DNA from: Clostridium sp. CAG:510
GTDB lineage: Bacteria; Bacillota; Clostridia; Lachnospirales; Lachnospiraceae
Length of the DNA: 64,000 nt
NCBI GenBank assembly: GCA_000434615.1
Contig: FR880848.1
Coordinates: forward strand, 15,897-79,896
Reading direction: 5' to 3'
Part shown: positions 8,628 to 17,450 of the stretch, piece by piece
Layout: the number at the start of each line of letters is the position of its first letter
Numbering within the stretch: the first letter of the stretch is position 1
Position numbers and translations under genes: made by a program
The notes under the pieces: model-generated
Seen by the model: the letters and a program-made list of their open reading frames with translations, nothing else
What the model was told of the DNA's origin: nothing
The model's database searches: none

Positions 8628-10598
8628 TTACTGGATTTTCAGGGCAAAATCGCTTCTGTCGAGGGAAAAGTTGGGATTGTAGTACGGGTCGCCCTTCTCC
8701 AGAACTTCCTTCCACTTTTCGCGGAACTTCGCAGACTCCGCGTTGTAGCGGGCAGCTTTCTCTCCGTCCGTATCCAGTCCTCTGGAAACCGACTCATAGT
8801 GGTAAAGCTCCGCAAACGGCGTAAAGACATTAAGAAGTCCCCTCTCTCTCAGCTTTAAGCAGAAATCCACGTCATTTAAGGACACGGCAAAGCCTTCGTC
8901 CAGGCCTTCCACCGCTTCGTACAGGCTCTTTTTTACTAAAAGGCAGGCTCCCGTCACTGCGGAAACATCCTGGGCATAGCAGAGTCTTCCCATATAGCCT
9001 AAGTTCTGTCTCGGCATGCGGTAATGGCTGTGTCCCGCCGTCCTGTGGGCTCCCAGACCGATGACCACGCCGGCATGCTGGATGGTGCGGTCCGCATAGT
9101 AAAGCTTGCAGCCTACGGCGCCCACATCCTCTCTCTGGGCATACATCAGAAGCTCTTCCATCCAGTTCACGGTAATGACCTCGGTGTCGTTGTTCAGCAA
9201 AAGCACGTAGTCGCCGTCCGCCCTGCTCACACCCAGATTATTGATGGCGGAATAGTTGAAACCGCCCTCGTAGGTCACGATTTTAATCTTTTCGTTCTTT
9301 TTCAGCCCGTCATAGTACCGGAAAATTTCTTCCGTTTCACTGTTGTTCTCCACAATGATGATTTCGTAATTGTCATAGGTGGATTTTTCCAGAATGGAAG
9401 TCACCGCCCTCCGTAAATCCGTCACATGGTCCTTATTGGGAATGATAATGGAAATTTTCGGATTTCCCAGCACTTCATAGCGGATACGGAATATGGTTTC
9501 AAACGCTCTGGTGCTTTCGATCTTGAAATTACGGAATCCGTGCTTGCGCAGATGGTCCGCCACGGCGCCCTTTGCCGCCTCGATGGCATAGGTCTTTGCC
9601 TCAATGCCCGATGCCACACTGCCCGCATGACATCTCCAGTAGTACAAAAGTCTCGGAATATGCACAATTTTTTCTGCCTTATCCGTCAGACGTAAAATCA
9701 TATCATGGTCCTGGCTGCCGTCAAACTGGGAGCGGAACAGTTCCGTACCGTCTAAAAGCTTTCTGGCAAATACGCTGAAATGGCAGATATAGTTGTTGGC
9801 ACGCAGGTTGTCAATAGCATAGTCCGGCTTAAAATGCATGGTCAGCATTTTGTTGATATCACCGTTTTTAAAGGTTGTTTCATCACAGTAAATATAGTCC
9901 GCGCCCTGTTCGTTAATGGCTTTCACATATTCGTACAGTGCGGAGGGATGCAGGATGTCATCGTGGTCAAACAGACCGATGTATTCTCCGGTGGACATGG
10001 CATAGCAGGCGTTGGTATTGCCGGAAATGCCTTTATTTTCCGCCAGTTTTTCATAGCGGATGCGTTTTCTGTCCCCTTCCTTTTCCACGTAGGAAGCACA
10101 GATTTCTCCCACTTCCTTGTGCGCCTCATCGGAGCCGTCCGCCAGACAGAGCTCCCAGTTTTCATAGGTCTGCGCCAGCACGGAGTCAATCATCGCCGTC
10201 AAAAATTCCTTCGGTGTATTGTAAAGCGGCACCAGAATGCTGACCTTCACCGGTCTTTCAAATATGGTTTCCCGCTCTTTTTTCGCCTCTTCCGGCGTAG
10301 GAAAGCTGTCCGTACCGTAGCTTTTCATGACACTTTTTTCCTGCTTTTTCTGTTTTAACTTGCGCACGACGCCCTTCGGACCTCCGCAGCCGGCCAGACG
10401 GTTCTTCTGACGGATGGCCCAGTGCATCACATTCCTTGCCGGTTTGGATGCCTTAAAAAGCGGATTGTTTTTAATGCGGTCCAGCTTATAGCTTAAATCT
10501 TCCTTCTGCATTTCCAGATCTGCCACCCTGCCGGCCAGCTCCGCATTTTTCAAATGTTCTTTTTCGTAGGCTTCTTTATAGTCCATTTCTATATCCAT
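8628..10598 (-). CDS. Tandem-domain GT2 glycosyltransferase with N-terminal coiled coil
   Basis: 656 residues. Residues 1-45 are heptad-rich (YKEAYEKEHLKNAELAGRV) and probably form a coiled coil. They are followed by a basic linker and two GT2 domains. Domain 1 (about 118-350) has VSILVPLYNTPKEF, GLFDHDDILHPSALY and YYWRCHAGSV. Domain 2 (about 375-620) has ISIIIPNKDHVTDL, IIIVENNSETEE, LLLNNDTEVI, TGACLLVKKSLY and SLNDVDFCLKL. Such two-domain enzymes often build a repeat alone by alternating two linkages. The coiled coil may contact other assembly proteins. An alternative ATG at 10586 is possible, because the RBS sits very close to the first ATG. The next gene upstream ends 9 nt before it. 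Confidence 0.88.
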   Translation of the reverse strand: MDIEMDYKEAYEKEHLKNAELAGRVADLEMQKEDLSYKLDRIKNNPLFKASKPARNVMHWAIRQKNRLAGCGGPKGVVRKLKQKKQEKSVMKSYGTDSFPTPEEAKKERETIFERPVKVSILVPLYNTPKEFLTAMIDSVLAQTYENWELCLADGSDEAHKEVGEICASYVEKEGDRKRIRYEKLAENKGISGNTNACYAMSTGEYIGLFDHDDILHPSALYEYVKAINEQGADYIYCDETTFKNGDINKMLTMHFKPDYAIDNLRANNYICHFSVFARKLLDGTELFRSQFDGSQDHDMILRLTDKAEKIVHIPRLLYYWRCHAGSVASGIEAKTYAIEAAKGAVADHLRKHGFRNFKIESTRAFETIFRIRYEVLGNPKISIIIPNKDHVTDLRRAVTSILEKSTYDNYEIIIVENNSETEEIFRYYDGLKKNEKIKIVTYEGGFNYSAINNLGVSRADGDYVLLLNNDTEVITVNWMEELLMYAQREDVGAVGCKLYYADRTIQHAGVVIGLGAHRTAGHSHYRMPRQNLGYMGRLCYAQDVSAVTGACLLVKKSLYEAVEGLDEGFAVSLNDVDFCLKLRERGLLNVFTPFAELYHYESVSRGLDTDGEKAARYNAESAKFREKWKEVLEKGDPYYNPNFSLDRSDFALKIQ

Positions 10599-10607
10599 GC
10601 CTTTCTG

Positions 10608-12452
10608 TTATGTCCGGGCAACGATAAACGTCCGGTTGCTGTAATTCATAAGGCTGCTGCCGGATATCTTATCCGTGGCAAGCATGCCGATGCGGTATTC
10701 TCCTTCGGGAAGAGGCTCCGCTATGTTCACATGAAAACCGCAGAGTGCCACATTTTTCTGGTCCGGCATATTTTCCTGCAGATCCTGTCGGTATTGTTCC
10801 GTAAAATCCAGTTCGTACACGGCGGGCTGTCTTCCTTTTCTTTCCAGCAAAAGCTTTCCGTTAAAGCAGGCATTGTCGCTGCCGAGCACCACGCCGTATC
10901 CCGAAATATGGGAAGCATCCGCCGCCTCAATGCGCACCAGAAGACATCTGTCCTTTCGGGCATTCTTAAGCACGTAGGCTTCGTTGCTCTCCTTTGCCAC
11001 TTCCTTAGCTGCCTGCACATCCGCAATTTCCCTGCCCGACCGGTAAGCCGGCTGGATGCGGGTATCCAGACCCGTGCGGTTCAGCCAGTCATGGTAAAAC
11101 GGGTCCTTTCCGTTAAGCCCCGGGTGCCTGTCGTAGAGCATGGTGCGTTCCCGGTGAAGCCGCTTTAGCTTCTCCTCGGACTCGTCCGCTCCCCTGCTCA
11201 TAGACTCATGGTGCAGAAGATGTATATGGTTGCAGACCGCGTTGTAATAGCCCTTTTCTAAGAGAGTAAAACAAAAATCCACATCATTGAAGGCTACCTG
11301 CATGCTTTCACAGAAGCCGCCCGCTTCTTCAAAAACTTCTCTTCTTACCATGAGACATGCCGCAGTCACAGCGGAAACGTTCCGTATTCCCCTGTTCCGG
11401 TTATCGTAATAACACTTGTTATCTCTTAAAAACTGTAGCTTGTGAACCGGACCCATGGGAAGATTCGTAATACCGGCATGCTGGATTTTATCCGTATCCG
11501 GGTAAAGCAGCTTGCAGCCCACCGCCCCCACATGGGGACGCTCTGCCAGCTTAGCCATATCGGAAAGCCAGCCGGTATGCGTAGCTTCGATATCATCATT
11601 TAGAAACAAAAGCAGACTGCCCTTTGCTCTTTCTGCCCCCAGGTTGCACATTTTGGAAAAGTTAAATTCCATGGGTTCGTATATATAGAGAATATCCGGG
11701 GCGTCCGCCGTCATTTCTTCTATTTTCTTTTTAACCGCTTCACCGCTTCCGTTGTCCACCAGAAGTACTTCGTAAGAAATGTCCGCCGCCGTTTTTTTCA
11801 GGGTGTCCAGACATTTTTTCAAGACAACCGCGTTGTCCTTGGACGGAATAATCACGGAAATATAGGGCATGCCCTGCTTCTTTGCATCCCGGCAGTCCGT
11901 TTGTCCACCCGCCGTTTTTTCCCGGGTCATGCTGCTGTTTATTTCCCCGGTAAACCAGTCCGTTTTCCGATGAAACAGGATGCCGTTCATATGGGCGATG
12001 CTTTGGCAGCCCTTTGTAAATCCGCCTGCCGCTTTCAGCAGGCCGTCGCGGGATTTCTCCTCCGCCTTTTCATAAAAGGATTTCCGCACCGCTACTGCCT
12101 CTCCCAGATAGTCCTTCCACAGGTAGGTGTCCGGGGACCAGCAGGGCTTCAGCCATGGATTTTCGTACTGTCCCGGTGCAGTTTCCACATCCTCATCCCC
12201 GTAGACCACGCAGACCTCCGGGTGTGCAGAAAGAAAAGCCTCCGCTCGTTCTTTGGCACCATCCGCCCAGGCACCGTTCTCTGCATCAGATAGAAAAACG
12301 GCCTCCGCACGCTCTCCTGTAGAAGAAGACTCCGCTTCTTCCATGGATGCCACCCAGTCTTTGTATAAAATTTTACGGGAGGCGCATTTTTTCTCGTACT
12401 GCTTGTCCAGACCGTATGCCATCCCCTGTTTCAGAAAGCTTTTGATACCCAA
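10608..12452 (-). CDS. GT2 family glycosyltransferase with degenerate N-terminal GT domain and C-terminal beta domain
   Basis: 614 residues with a TTG start (GGAAGG 10 nt upstream; the next Met is at residue 11). Residues about 35-185 look like a worn-down GT2 domain (VCVVYGDEDVE, CWSPDTYLWKDYLGEAVAV) without a convincing donor motif at its start. The active GT2 domain follows (about 192-450): ISVIIPSKDNAVVL, VLLVDNGSGEAV, LLFLNDDIEA, AACLMVRREVF, FNDVDFCFTLLE. The last 120 residues are beta-rich and not recognised; they could bind glycan. It sits 22 nt downstream of the methyltransferase-kinase, in the set that would extend and end the chain. Confidence 0.86.
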   Translation of the reverse strand: MGIKSFLKQGMAYGLDKQYEKKCASRKILYKDWVASMEEAESSSTGERAEAVFLSDAENGAWADGAKERAEAFLSAHPEVCVVYGDEDVETAPGQYENPWLKPCWSPDTYLWKDYLGEAVAVRKSFYEKAEEKSRDGLLKAAGGFTKGCQSIAHMNGILFHRKTDWFTGEINSSMTREKTAGGQTDCRDAKKQGMPYISVIIPSKDNAVVLKKCLDTLKKTAADISYEVLLVDNGSGEAVKKKIEEMTADAPDILYIYEPMEFNFSKMCNLGAERAKGSLLLFLNDDIEATHTGWLSDMAKLAERPHVGAVGCKLLYPDTDKIQHAGITNLPMGPVHKLQFLRDNKCYYDNRNRGIRNVSAVTAACLMVRREVFEEAGGFCESMQVAFNDVDFCFTLLEKGYYNAVCNHIHLLHHESMSRGADESEEKLKRLHRERTMLYDRHPGLNGKDPFYHDWLNRTGLDTRIQPAYRSGREIADVQAAKEVAKESNEAYVLKNARKDRCLLVRIEAADASHISGYGVVLGSDNACFNGKLLLERKGRQPAVYELDFTEQYRQDLQENMPDQKNVALCGFHVNIAEPLPEGEYRIGMLATDKISGSSLMNYSNRTFIVART

Positions 12453-12473
12453 ATTTATAATTCCTTCCGATTG

Positions 12474-14543
12474 TTAAAAAATCTTTTTGACACTTGCCGC
12501 CATATCCGCTGCCATACGCTCCGGCACAGGCACCACCTTTAATCTGGCAAAGAGCTCATTTTCCGCTTTTCTGTCCAAATCCGCCACTTTGATATAAAGG
12601 TTGGGGTCGGTTGTGGAAAAAATACAGGTTGCCGAAGGTCTTGCTACCTTGCCGTTTGTGTAAAAAATCTTCTTATCCTGTGTGGGCACGGGAACACCGT
12701 TAAATAAAAGCTCCTCCACCGTCACCACGCAGGAAGTCATGGCAGGGTCAATTCGCAAAATCTGCACATTTCCGTCCACAGAAAGGGTCACTTCCACATC
12801 CTGTTCCCCTACATAGGCATCCTTTACAAAGTAAGAATTCTCTTCGGAAAAGCCCTTGCCGTCGTCTTCATAGGCCTGCACCCGGCATATGCCCGCCATA
12901 TCCTGCATACGGTCAATCATCTTTCCGGGTTCAAGCACCCGGTTTCCGATTAAATCCCGCATCTGCGCCATGGATTTGTGCTGGCCGGTGACAAATTCCT
13001 GAAATCCTCTTTCCTGCTCCCGGAAATTCTCCGCTTCCTCCTCGGTAATTTCCAGTTTTTCCATTATTAAATCCAAATTTAATTTATTTCTTTTCTCGTT
13101 TTCCAGAAGATAACAGTACACCGCCCGGAACGCTAACTCCCTCGGGGCCACTTCCTTGCCGAAGGTCCATTCGTAATCGATGATGGACCACTTGTCGCCA
13201 TCCACCATGATATTACTGAAAATCATATCAAAATCCGCCGCGGGATAGGTGGGATTGTAGCCCGTTCTTTCCACGTATTCGCAGAACAGCTTATGGAAGC
13301 CCTCCAAATCGTCCTTCTCCAGACATTCGTCCAAAAGCTCGGAAAGCAGTCTGCCGGGCAGGAATTCAAAGCTGTCCCATACCTTTCCGTCCTCTTCCAT
13401 AAGAGTGCAGGCGTTCACGGAAATATTGCCGCCCTCATACCTTGCAAGCAGGGACCGGTAAGCATCCTCCATACTGCGGATATGCTCCTCCGCCTCTTTG
13501 CATAACGGGTGTTTTTCCACATGGGCCTTTCCCTCCGCATCCCGGCAGATATCCGTACGGATACAGTATTCCTTTGCTCTGTCGTTGGAAAAGCGGGAGT
13601 ATTTCACATCGAAGCCGTCTCCGATAATCACTACATAAGAATTGCTGAACACAGAAAACAGCTTGTCCTCCACAATGCCGTCAAACGCGTTCTTTTCATC
13701 GAACAGAAGCATTCTGTCCCTGTCAAAATTACGCATGTTATTTGATAATTCTCCCTTGCCGGGCAGATATTCGTCCGAATACAGGGTGGTCATGAATTTG
13801 TAATCCGGGTACGGATAATAAAAATGATATTTTCCTACGCCGCAGGATGCCAGAATTTTTTCCAGACCTTTTCTTGAAAAGGTACGTACCCCGCCGCCCG
13901 CTTCGTAATTCTCAATTCCGGAAAAATAAGTGCCGAGATGGTCTTCCTTGCAGCCCGCAAAATATTTCAGTCCGTATTTGTTTTCAATGGCAATGACAAT
14001 CCTGCCGCCGGGAGCCAGGTGCTTTTTAATCATATTCAAAAAATCTTCAAATGGCGTTTTACTTCCCATGTAGCTCTGTCCGTACTCAAACACGCCGATC
14101 AGAAAAATATAATCGAAATTGTCCGGCAAATCCGGTTCAATATCCTTGAAATTGCCCACATGGATAGTCACATTTTCACATTCCGCATGGCGATAGGCAT
14201 TTATCATGCTCCGTTTTTTGGAAAGGTCCACACAGGTCACCTCCCCCGCTTTCCGGGAAAGAGCGCCCGTAATGGCGCCGCAGCCGCTTCCCACCTCCAG
14301 CACCTTTTCCGTGTGCTTCATGGGAATCCAGTCCACAATGTTTTCCCTGAGAGGGGATAAATGATACAGAATGGGCCAGCTTTTCTTTTCTTCGATAATC
14401 TGCCGGTACTCCACCTGTGCATAATCCTTCACGATGGAAAGAAGCTCGTCCTCCACCTTGCCGTCGCAGTATAAATCCTCACCGGGATAGTGTGTTAAAT
14501 CCAGTGTGATTTTTCCAATCTGTTCCGTTACGTTTTCTGCCAT
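12474..14543 (-). CDS. WbdD-like methyltransferase-kinase fusion, probable polysaccharide chain-end capping enzyme
   Basis: 689 residues. Residues about 60-310 are a class I SAM methyltransferase (motif I VLEVGSGCG, 81-89; VTCVDLS, 102-108; FDYIFLIGVFEYG, 143-155; LAPGGRIVIAIEN, 176-188). Residues about 315-480 look like a small-molecule or protein-kinase-like phosphotransferase (possible ATP-binding Lys in HVEKHP, catalytic-loop-like DFDMIFSN 437-444, metal motif IIDYEW 454-459; the usual HxD His is Asp here). Then comes a helical stretch (490-550) and a beta-rich C-terminus. This order matches E. coli WbdD, which methylates and phosphorylates the O-antigen non-reducing end. It starts TAATG-coupled to the ABC ATPase with a Wzt-like domain, the same partner as in E. 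coli O8/O9a. The capping role is inferred from architecture and position. Confidence 0.75.
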   Translation of the reverse strand: MAENVTEQIGKITLDLTHYPGEDLYCDGKVEDELLSIVKDYAQVEYRQIIEEKKSWPILYHLSPLRENIVDWIPMKHTEKVLEVGSGCGAITGALSRKAGEVTCVDLSKKRSMINAYRHAECENVTIHVGNFKDIEPDLPDNFDYIFLIGVFEYGQSYMGSKTPFEDFLNMIKKHLAPGGRIVIAIENKYGLKYFAGCKEDHLGTYFSGIENYEAGGGVRTFSRKGLEKILASCGVGKYHFYYPYPDYKFMTTLYSDEYLPGKGELSNNMRNFDRDRMLLFDEKNAFDGIVEDKLFSVFSNSYVVIIGDGFDVKYSRFSNDRAKEYCIRTDICRDAEGKAHVEKHPLCKEAEEHIRSMEDAYRSLLARYEGGNISVNACTLMEEDGKVWDSFEFLPGRLLSELLDECLEKDDLEGFHKLFCEYVERTGYNPTYPAADFDMIFSNIMVDGDKWSIIDYEWTFGKEVAPRELAFRAVYCYLLENEKRNKLNLDLIMEKLEITEEEAENFREQERGFQEFVTGQHKSMAQMRDLIGNRVLEPGKMIDRMQDMAGICRVQAYEDDGKGFSEENSYFVKDAYVGEQDVEVTLSVDGNVQILRIDPAMTSCVVTVEELLFNGVPVPTQDKKIFYTNGKVARPSATCIFSTTDPNLYIKVADLDRKAENELFARLKVVPVPERMAADMAASVKKIF

Positions 14544-15829
14544 TACGCCTCCTGCCGGTAGGGTATCACCTTATCCTTTGCGGCATTCTTCACCTCTACC
14601 TTAGAATTCATATCATAAAAGCCCACCGTGTCCTTGTCGGAAACCACGGTTACATTCAAAACATCATACAATCTGTGGTAAACCTGGAATTCGCTGCCCT
14701 CATAGCCCGTAACACCTAAGGAAAGCAGATATTCCCCACCCTGCAGACTCATATTCTGCTTAAAAGTCACTTCCTTTACCACGCCCGCTTCCACAGGCTC
14801 CAAAAATGCCTTTTCTATCATGCTGTTGGTGCCGGTAATTTCCGTTCCCTTGATATTCTTAAAGGAAAACGCAAAAATCGGAGCAACAATCCGGTCGTGG
14901 AACGCCACCTTTACGTGGATGGTAAACTCCGTGCCCTTAACGACGGCGGTGGTCTTCACGCCCTTGTCATCGGTAATGTAAAATTCCGTCATTTCCGCCT
15001 GCTTGGTACCGTATTCCAGAAGCTCCGGATTTAACACGTTTTCGGGAATATGGATATCCATATCTTCCTTGTCGTGGATTTCGTACTGACCCACCAGCAC
15101 CCGTTTGAAGGCATCAATCATTTCCTTGGGGCTGCCCTCGCCTAAAAGATTGCCCTGATTTAAGAGGTATACCCGGTCGCAGTATTTGCTGATGCTGCTT
15201 AAGTCGTGGCTGACAAACACAATGGTCTTGCCCATTTTCTTGAATTCTTCAAACTTATGGTAGCATTTTGCCTGAAAGAAAACGTCACCGACGGAAAGTG
15301 CTTCATCCACAATGAGGATTTCCGGCTCGATATTGATGGCAACCGCAAAAGCCAGACGCACGAACATACCGCTGGAGTATGTCTTGACCGGCTGGTACAC
15401 ATAGTCGCCGATGTCCGCAAATTTTAAAATTTCCGGCAGTTTCGCATCGATTTCCTTCTGGGAAAATCCCATCATGGTGCCGTTTAAGTACACATTTTCA
15501 ATGCCGTTGTATTCCATGTTAAAGCCTGCACCAAGCTCAAGCAGCGCCGAAATTCTGCCGCTTACATTTATCTCCCCCGAAGTAGGGCTTAAGACACCGG
15601 TAATAATCTTTAAGATAGTGGATTTACCGGAGCCGTTGGTACCGATAATACCCACGGTTTCGCCCTGAAAAATCTCAAGGGACACACCGTTTAAGGCATA
15701 ATGCTCCTTTGCCTTCTTCCGGGTCAGTCCAAAGGCTTCCTTGAACCGGTCCGAGGGCTTGTCATAGAGTTTATATACTTTTTTAAGGTCTTTGACCGTA
15801 ATTGCAGGCTTTCTTTCCTGATTATCCAT
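14543..15829 (-). CDS. ABC transporter ATPase with Wzt-like C-terminal domain (polysaccharide export)
   Basis: About 428 residues. The ABC ATPase (about 10-260) has Walker A GTNGSGKST, signature YSSGMFVRLAFA, Walker B ILIVDEALSVGD and switch VSHDLSS. Residues about 275-425 form a beta-rich Wzt_C-type domain (TEFTIHVKVAF, GGEYLLSLGV). In Wzm/Wzt systems that domain binds the capped end of the glycan before export. The first ATG (15853) overlaps the permease stop, but GGAAAGG lies 8 nt before the ATG at 15829, so that start is preferred. The adjacent permease is the partner, and the downstream methyltransferase-kinase is TAATG-coupled. Confidence 0.93.
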   Translation of the reverse strand: MDNQERKPAITVKDLKKVYKLYDKPSDRFKEAFGLTRKKAKEHYALNGVSLEIFQGETVGIIGTNGSGKSTILKIITGVLSPTSGEINVSGRISALLELGAGFNMEYNGIENVYLNGTMMGFSQKEIDAKLPEILKFADIGDYVYQPVKTYSSGMFVRLAFAVAINIEPEILIVDEALSVGDVFFQAKCYHKFEEFKKMGKTIVFVSHDLSSISKYCDRVYLLNQGNLLGEGSPKEMIDAFKRVLVGQYEIHDKEDMDIHIPENVLNPELLEYGTKQAEMTEFYITDDKGVKTTAVVKGTEFTIHVKVAFHDRIVAPIFAFSFKNIKGTEITGTNSMIEKAFLEPVEAGVVKEVTFKQNMSLQGGEYLLSLGVTGYEGSEFQVYHRLYDVLNVTVVSDKDTVGFYDMNSKVEVKNAAKDKVIPYRQEA

Positions 15830-15852
15830 TGCTCTTACCTTTCCGCTTTTCA

Positions 15853-16845
15853 TTACAGCACATCCGCGAAATGCACCTTCAGCTTCTTAAATACCACGGC
15901 GCCGATACCGAATACCACAATCGTGAAAATCCAGAAATACATGGTAGAAAAGAAGTCCTCAAAGAACCAGGAATGGCCGTAAATGGCATCCCGGTATCCG
16001 TTTACAATATAAACCATGGGATTTAATTTTAAGATTTTCGCCCAGGTAGGACTGATGGCATCAAAGTTCCACATAATGGGGGTCGCCCACATGCCGATTT
16101 GCAGCATAATGCTGATAATCTGGGAAATATCGCGCATAAATACCACAAGAGAGCAGGTGGTGTAGCTTAATGCCAGCACCAGAACAAAGGTGCAGAAGCT
16201 GTAATAAAAAATCTGCAGGGTATACAAAGTGGGGGTATAACCGTAAAAAGCGGCAATCAGAAGCAGAATGCAAATAAAAAACACGTGCACAAAGGTAGCG
16301 CCGATGACCTTGATAATCGGCAGGATACTAATCTTGAACACCACTTTCTTTACTAAATAATTGTACTCCAAAAGCGCCATGGTGCCGTTTGTCCAGGCTT
16401 CGTTAAAATAAAACCACGGAACCAGACCGGCGGTTAAAAAGAGCACGAACGGAATGTCGCTGCCGCCGCGCATTGCCATACCGGCGCTTCCCATAATCAC
16501 ATCAAACACCAGCCAGTACATGACAACCGTAATCACCGGCTGCACCATTGCCCAGACCGCGCCGAGATAGGAGCCCGCATACCGCTTTTTAAAGTCGTTC
16601 TTTGCCAGCTTCCAGATTAAATGCCTGTTCTGGTACAGCTCCACCGGCAGACCTGTCACTTTATCGTAAAGTGCCGTAAACAATATGCAGGAAACTAAAA
16701 TTACCACAACGGAAATAATCTTTTTAAGATTTTCCTCCGCTGCCTGGGCATTCGGATTTTTATGGAACACAATCAGGCATGCCATAATAAGCGCCGCTAT
16801 ATAAAAAAGAAGAATGCCCGTCTTTTTTGAAATCTTTTTCTTCAT
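15853..16845 (-). CDS. ABC-2 type polysaccharide export permease (Wzm/RgpC/TagG family)
   Basis: 330 residues. Two extra N-terminal helices (about 8-27 and 40-60) precede the usual ABC-2 membrane domain of about 265 residues. The cytoplasmic entry helix reads LIWKLAKNDFKKRYAGSYLG, followed by WAMVQPVITVVMYWLVF and several further helices ending in VVFGIGAVVFKKLKVHF. It forms the membrane channel that flips an undecaprenyl-linked chain outward with the neighbouring ATPase. The N-terminal extension is unlike the shorter second permease at 47052. It starts 9 nt after rfbC with GGGAAAGG upstream. Confidence 0.93.
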   Translation of the reverse strand: MKKKISKKTGILLFYIAALIMACLIVFHKNPNAQAAEENLKKIISVVVILVSCILFTALYDKVTGLPVELYQNRHLIWKLAKNDFKKRYAGSYLGAVWAMVQPVITVVMYWLVFDVIMGSAGMAMRGGSDIPFVLFLTAGLVPWFYFNEAWTNGTMALLEYNYLVKKVVFKISILPIIKVIGATFVHVFFICILLLIAAFYGYTPTLYTLQIFYYSFCTFVLVLALSYTTCSLVVFMRDISQIISIMLQIGMWATPIMWNFDAISPTWAKILKLNPMVYIVNGYRDAIYGHSWFFEDFFSTMYFWIFTIVVFGIGAVVFKKLKVHFADVL

Positions 16846-16854
16846 AGTAAGTGC

Positions 16855-17421
16855 TTATGCCTTTCCCAGTTCTTTTGCATATTCCCGGAAGCTTCCCCAT
16901 TTGGTGTCCTTTTCGGATAAAATAAGCTCCATGCCCTCCGGAATCGGCCACTCTACCTTAATATCCGGGTCCTTGTAGGAAATACCGCCCTCATCGCCGG
17001 GATGGTAAAACTCCGTACACTTATAGCAGAACTCCGCATAATCGGAAAGCACTAAAAAACCGTGTGCAAAATTCTTCGGAATGAAAAACTGCTTTTTGTT
17101 TTCTTCGGAAAGAAGCACGCCATACCATTTGCCGAAGGTTTCCGACTCCGGACGCATATCCACCGCCACGTCGAACACTTCTCCGCGGATAACACGGACT
17201 AACTTGTCCTGCGGGAACTGCTTCTGAAAATGTAAACCGCGCAGCACGCCCTTCTTGGATGCGGACTGGTTGTCCTGTACAAAATTAAAGCCAATACCGG
17301 CTGCCTTGTAATCGTTGTAATTGTAGGTTTCCATAAAGTAGCCTCTGTTATCCCCGAATACCTGTGGGGTCAGAATTTTTAAGCCCTCGATTTCGCATGT
17401 TTCCACTGTAATCTTTCCCAT
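16855..17421 (-). CDS. rfbC: dTDP-4-dehydrorhamnose 3,5-epimerase
   Basis: 188 residues, the normal length for RmlC. Conserved cupin segments are PQVFGDNRGYFMETYN, FVQDNQSASKKGVLRGLHFQ (catalytic His in LRGLHFQ), GEVFDVAVDMRPES, FIPKNFAHGFLVLSD and YKCTEFYHPGDEGGI. It converts dTDP-4-keto-6-deoxyglucose to dTDP-4-keto-rhamnose in the cytoplasm, the third step of dTDP-L-rhamnose synthesis. RfbA and RfbB are encoded nearby; the final reductase RfbD is not in the window. GGAAAGGTAAGG precedes the ATG. Confidence 0.96.
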   Translation of the reverse strand: MGKITVETCEIEGLKILTPQVFGDNRGYFMETYNYNDYKAAGIGFNFVQDNQSASKKGVLRGLHFQKQFPQDKLVRVIRGEVFDVAVDMRPESETFGKWYGVLLSEENKKQFFIPKNFAHGFLVLSDYAEFCYKCTEFYHPGDEGGISYKDPDIKVEWPIPEGMELILSEKDTKWGSFREYAKELGKA

Positions 17422-17450
17422 ATTAAAACCTTACCTTTCCTGTCTGTCTA

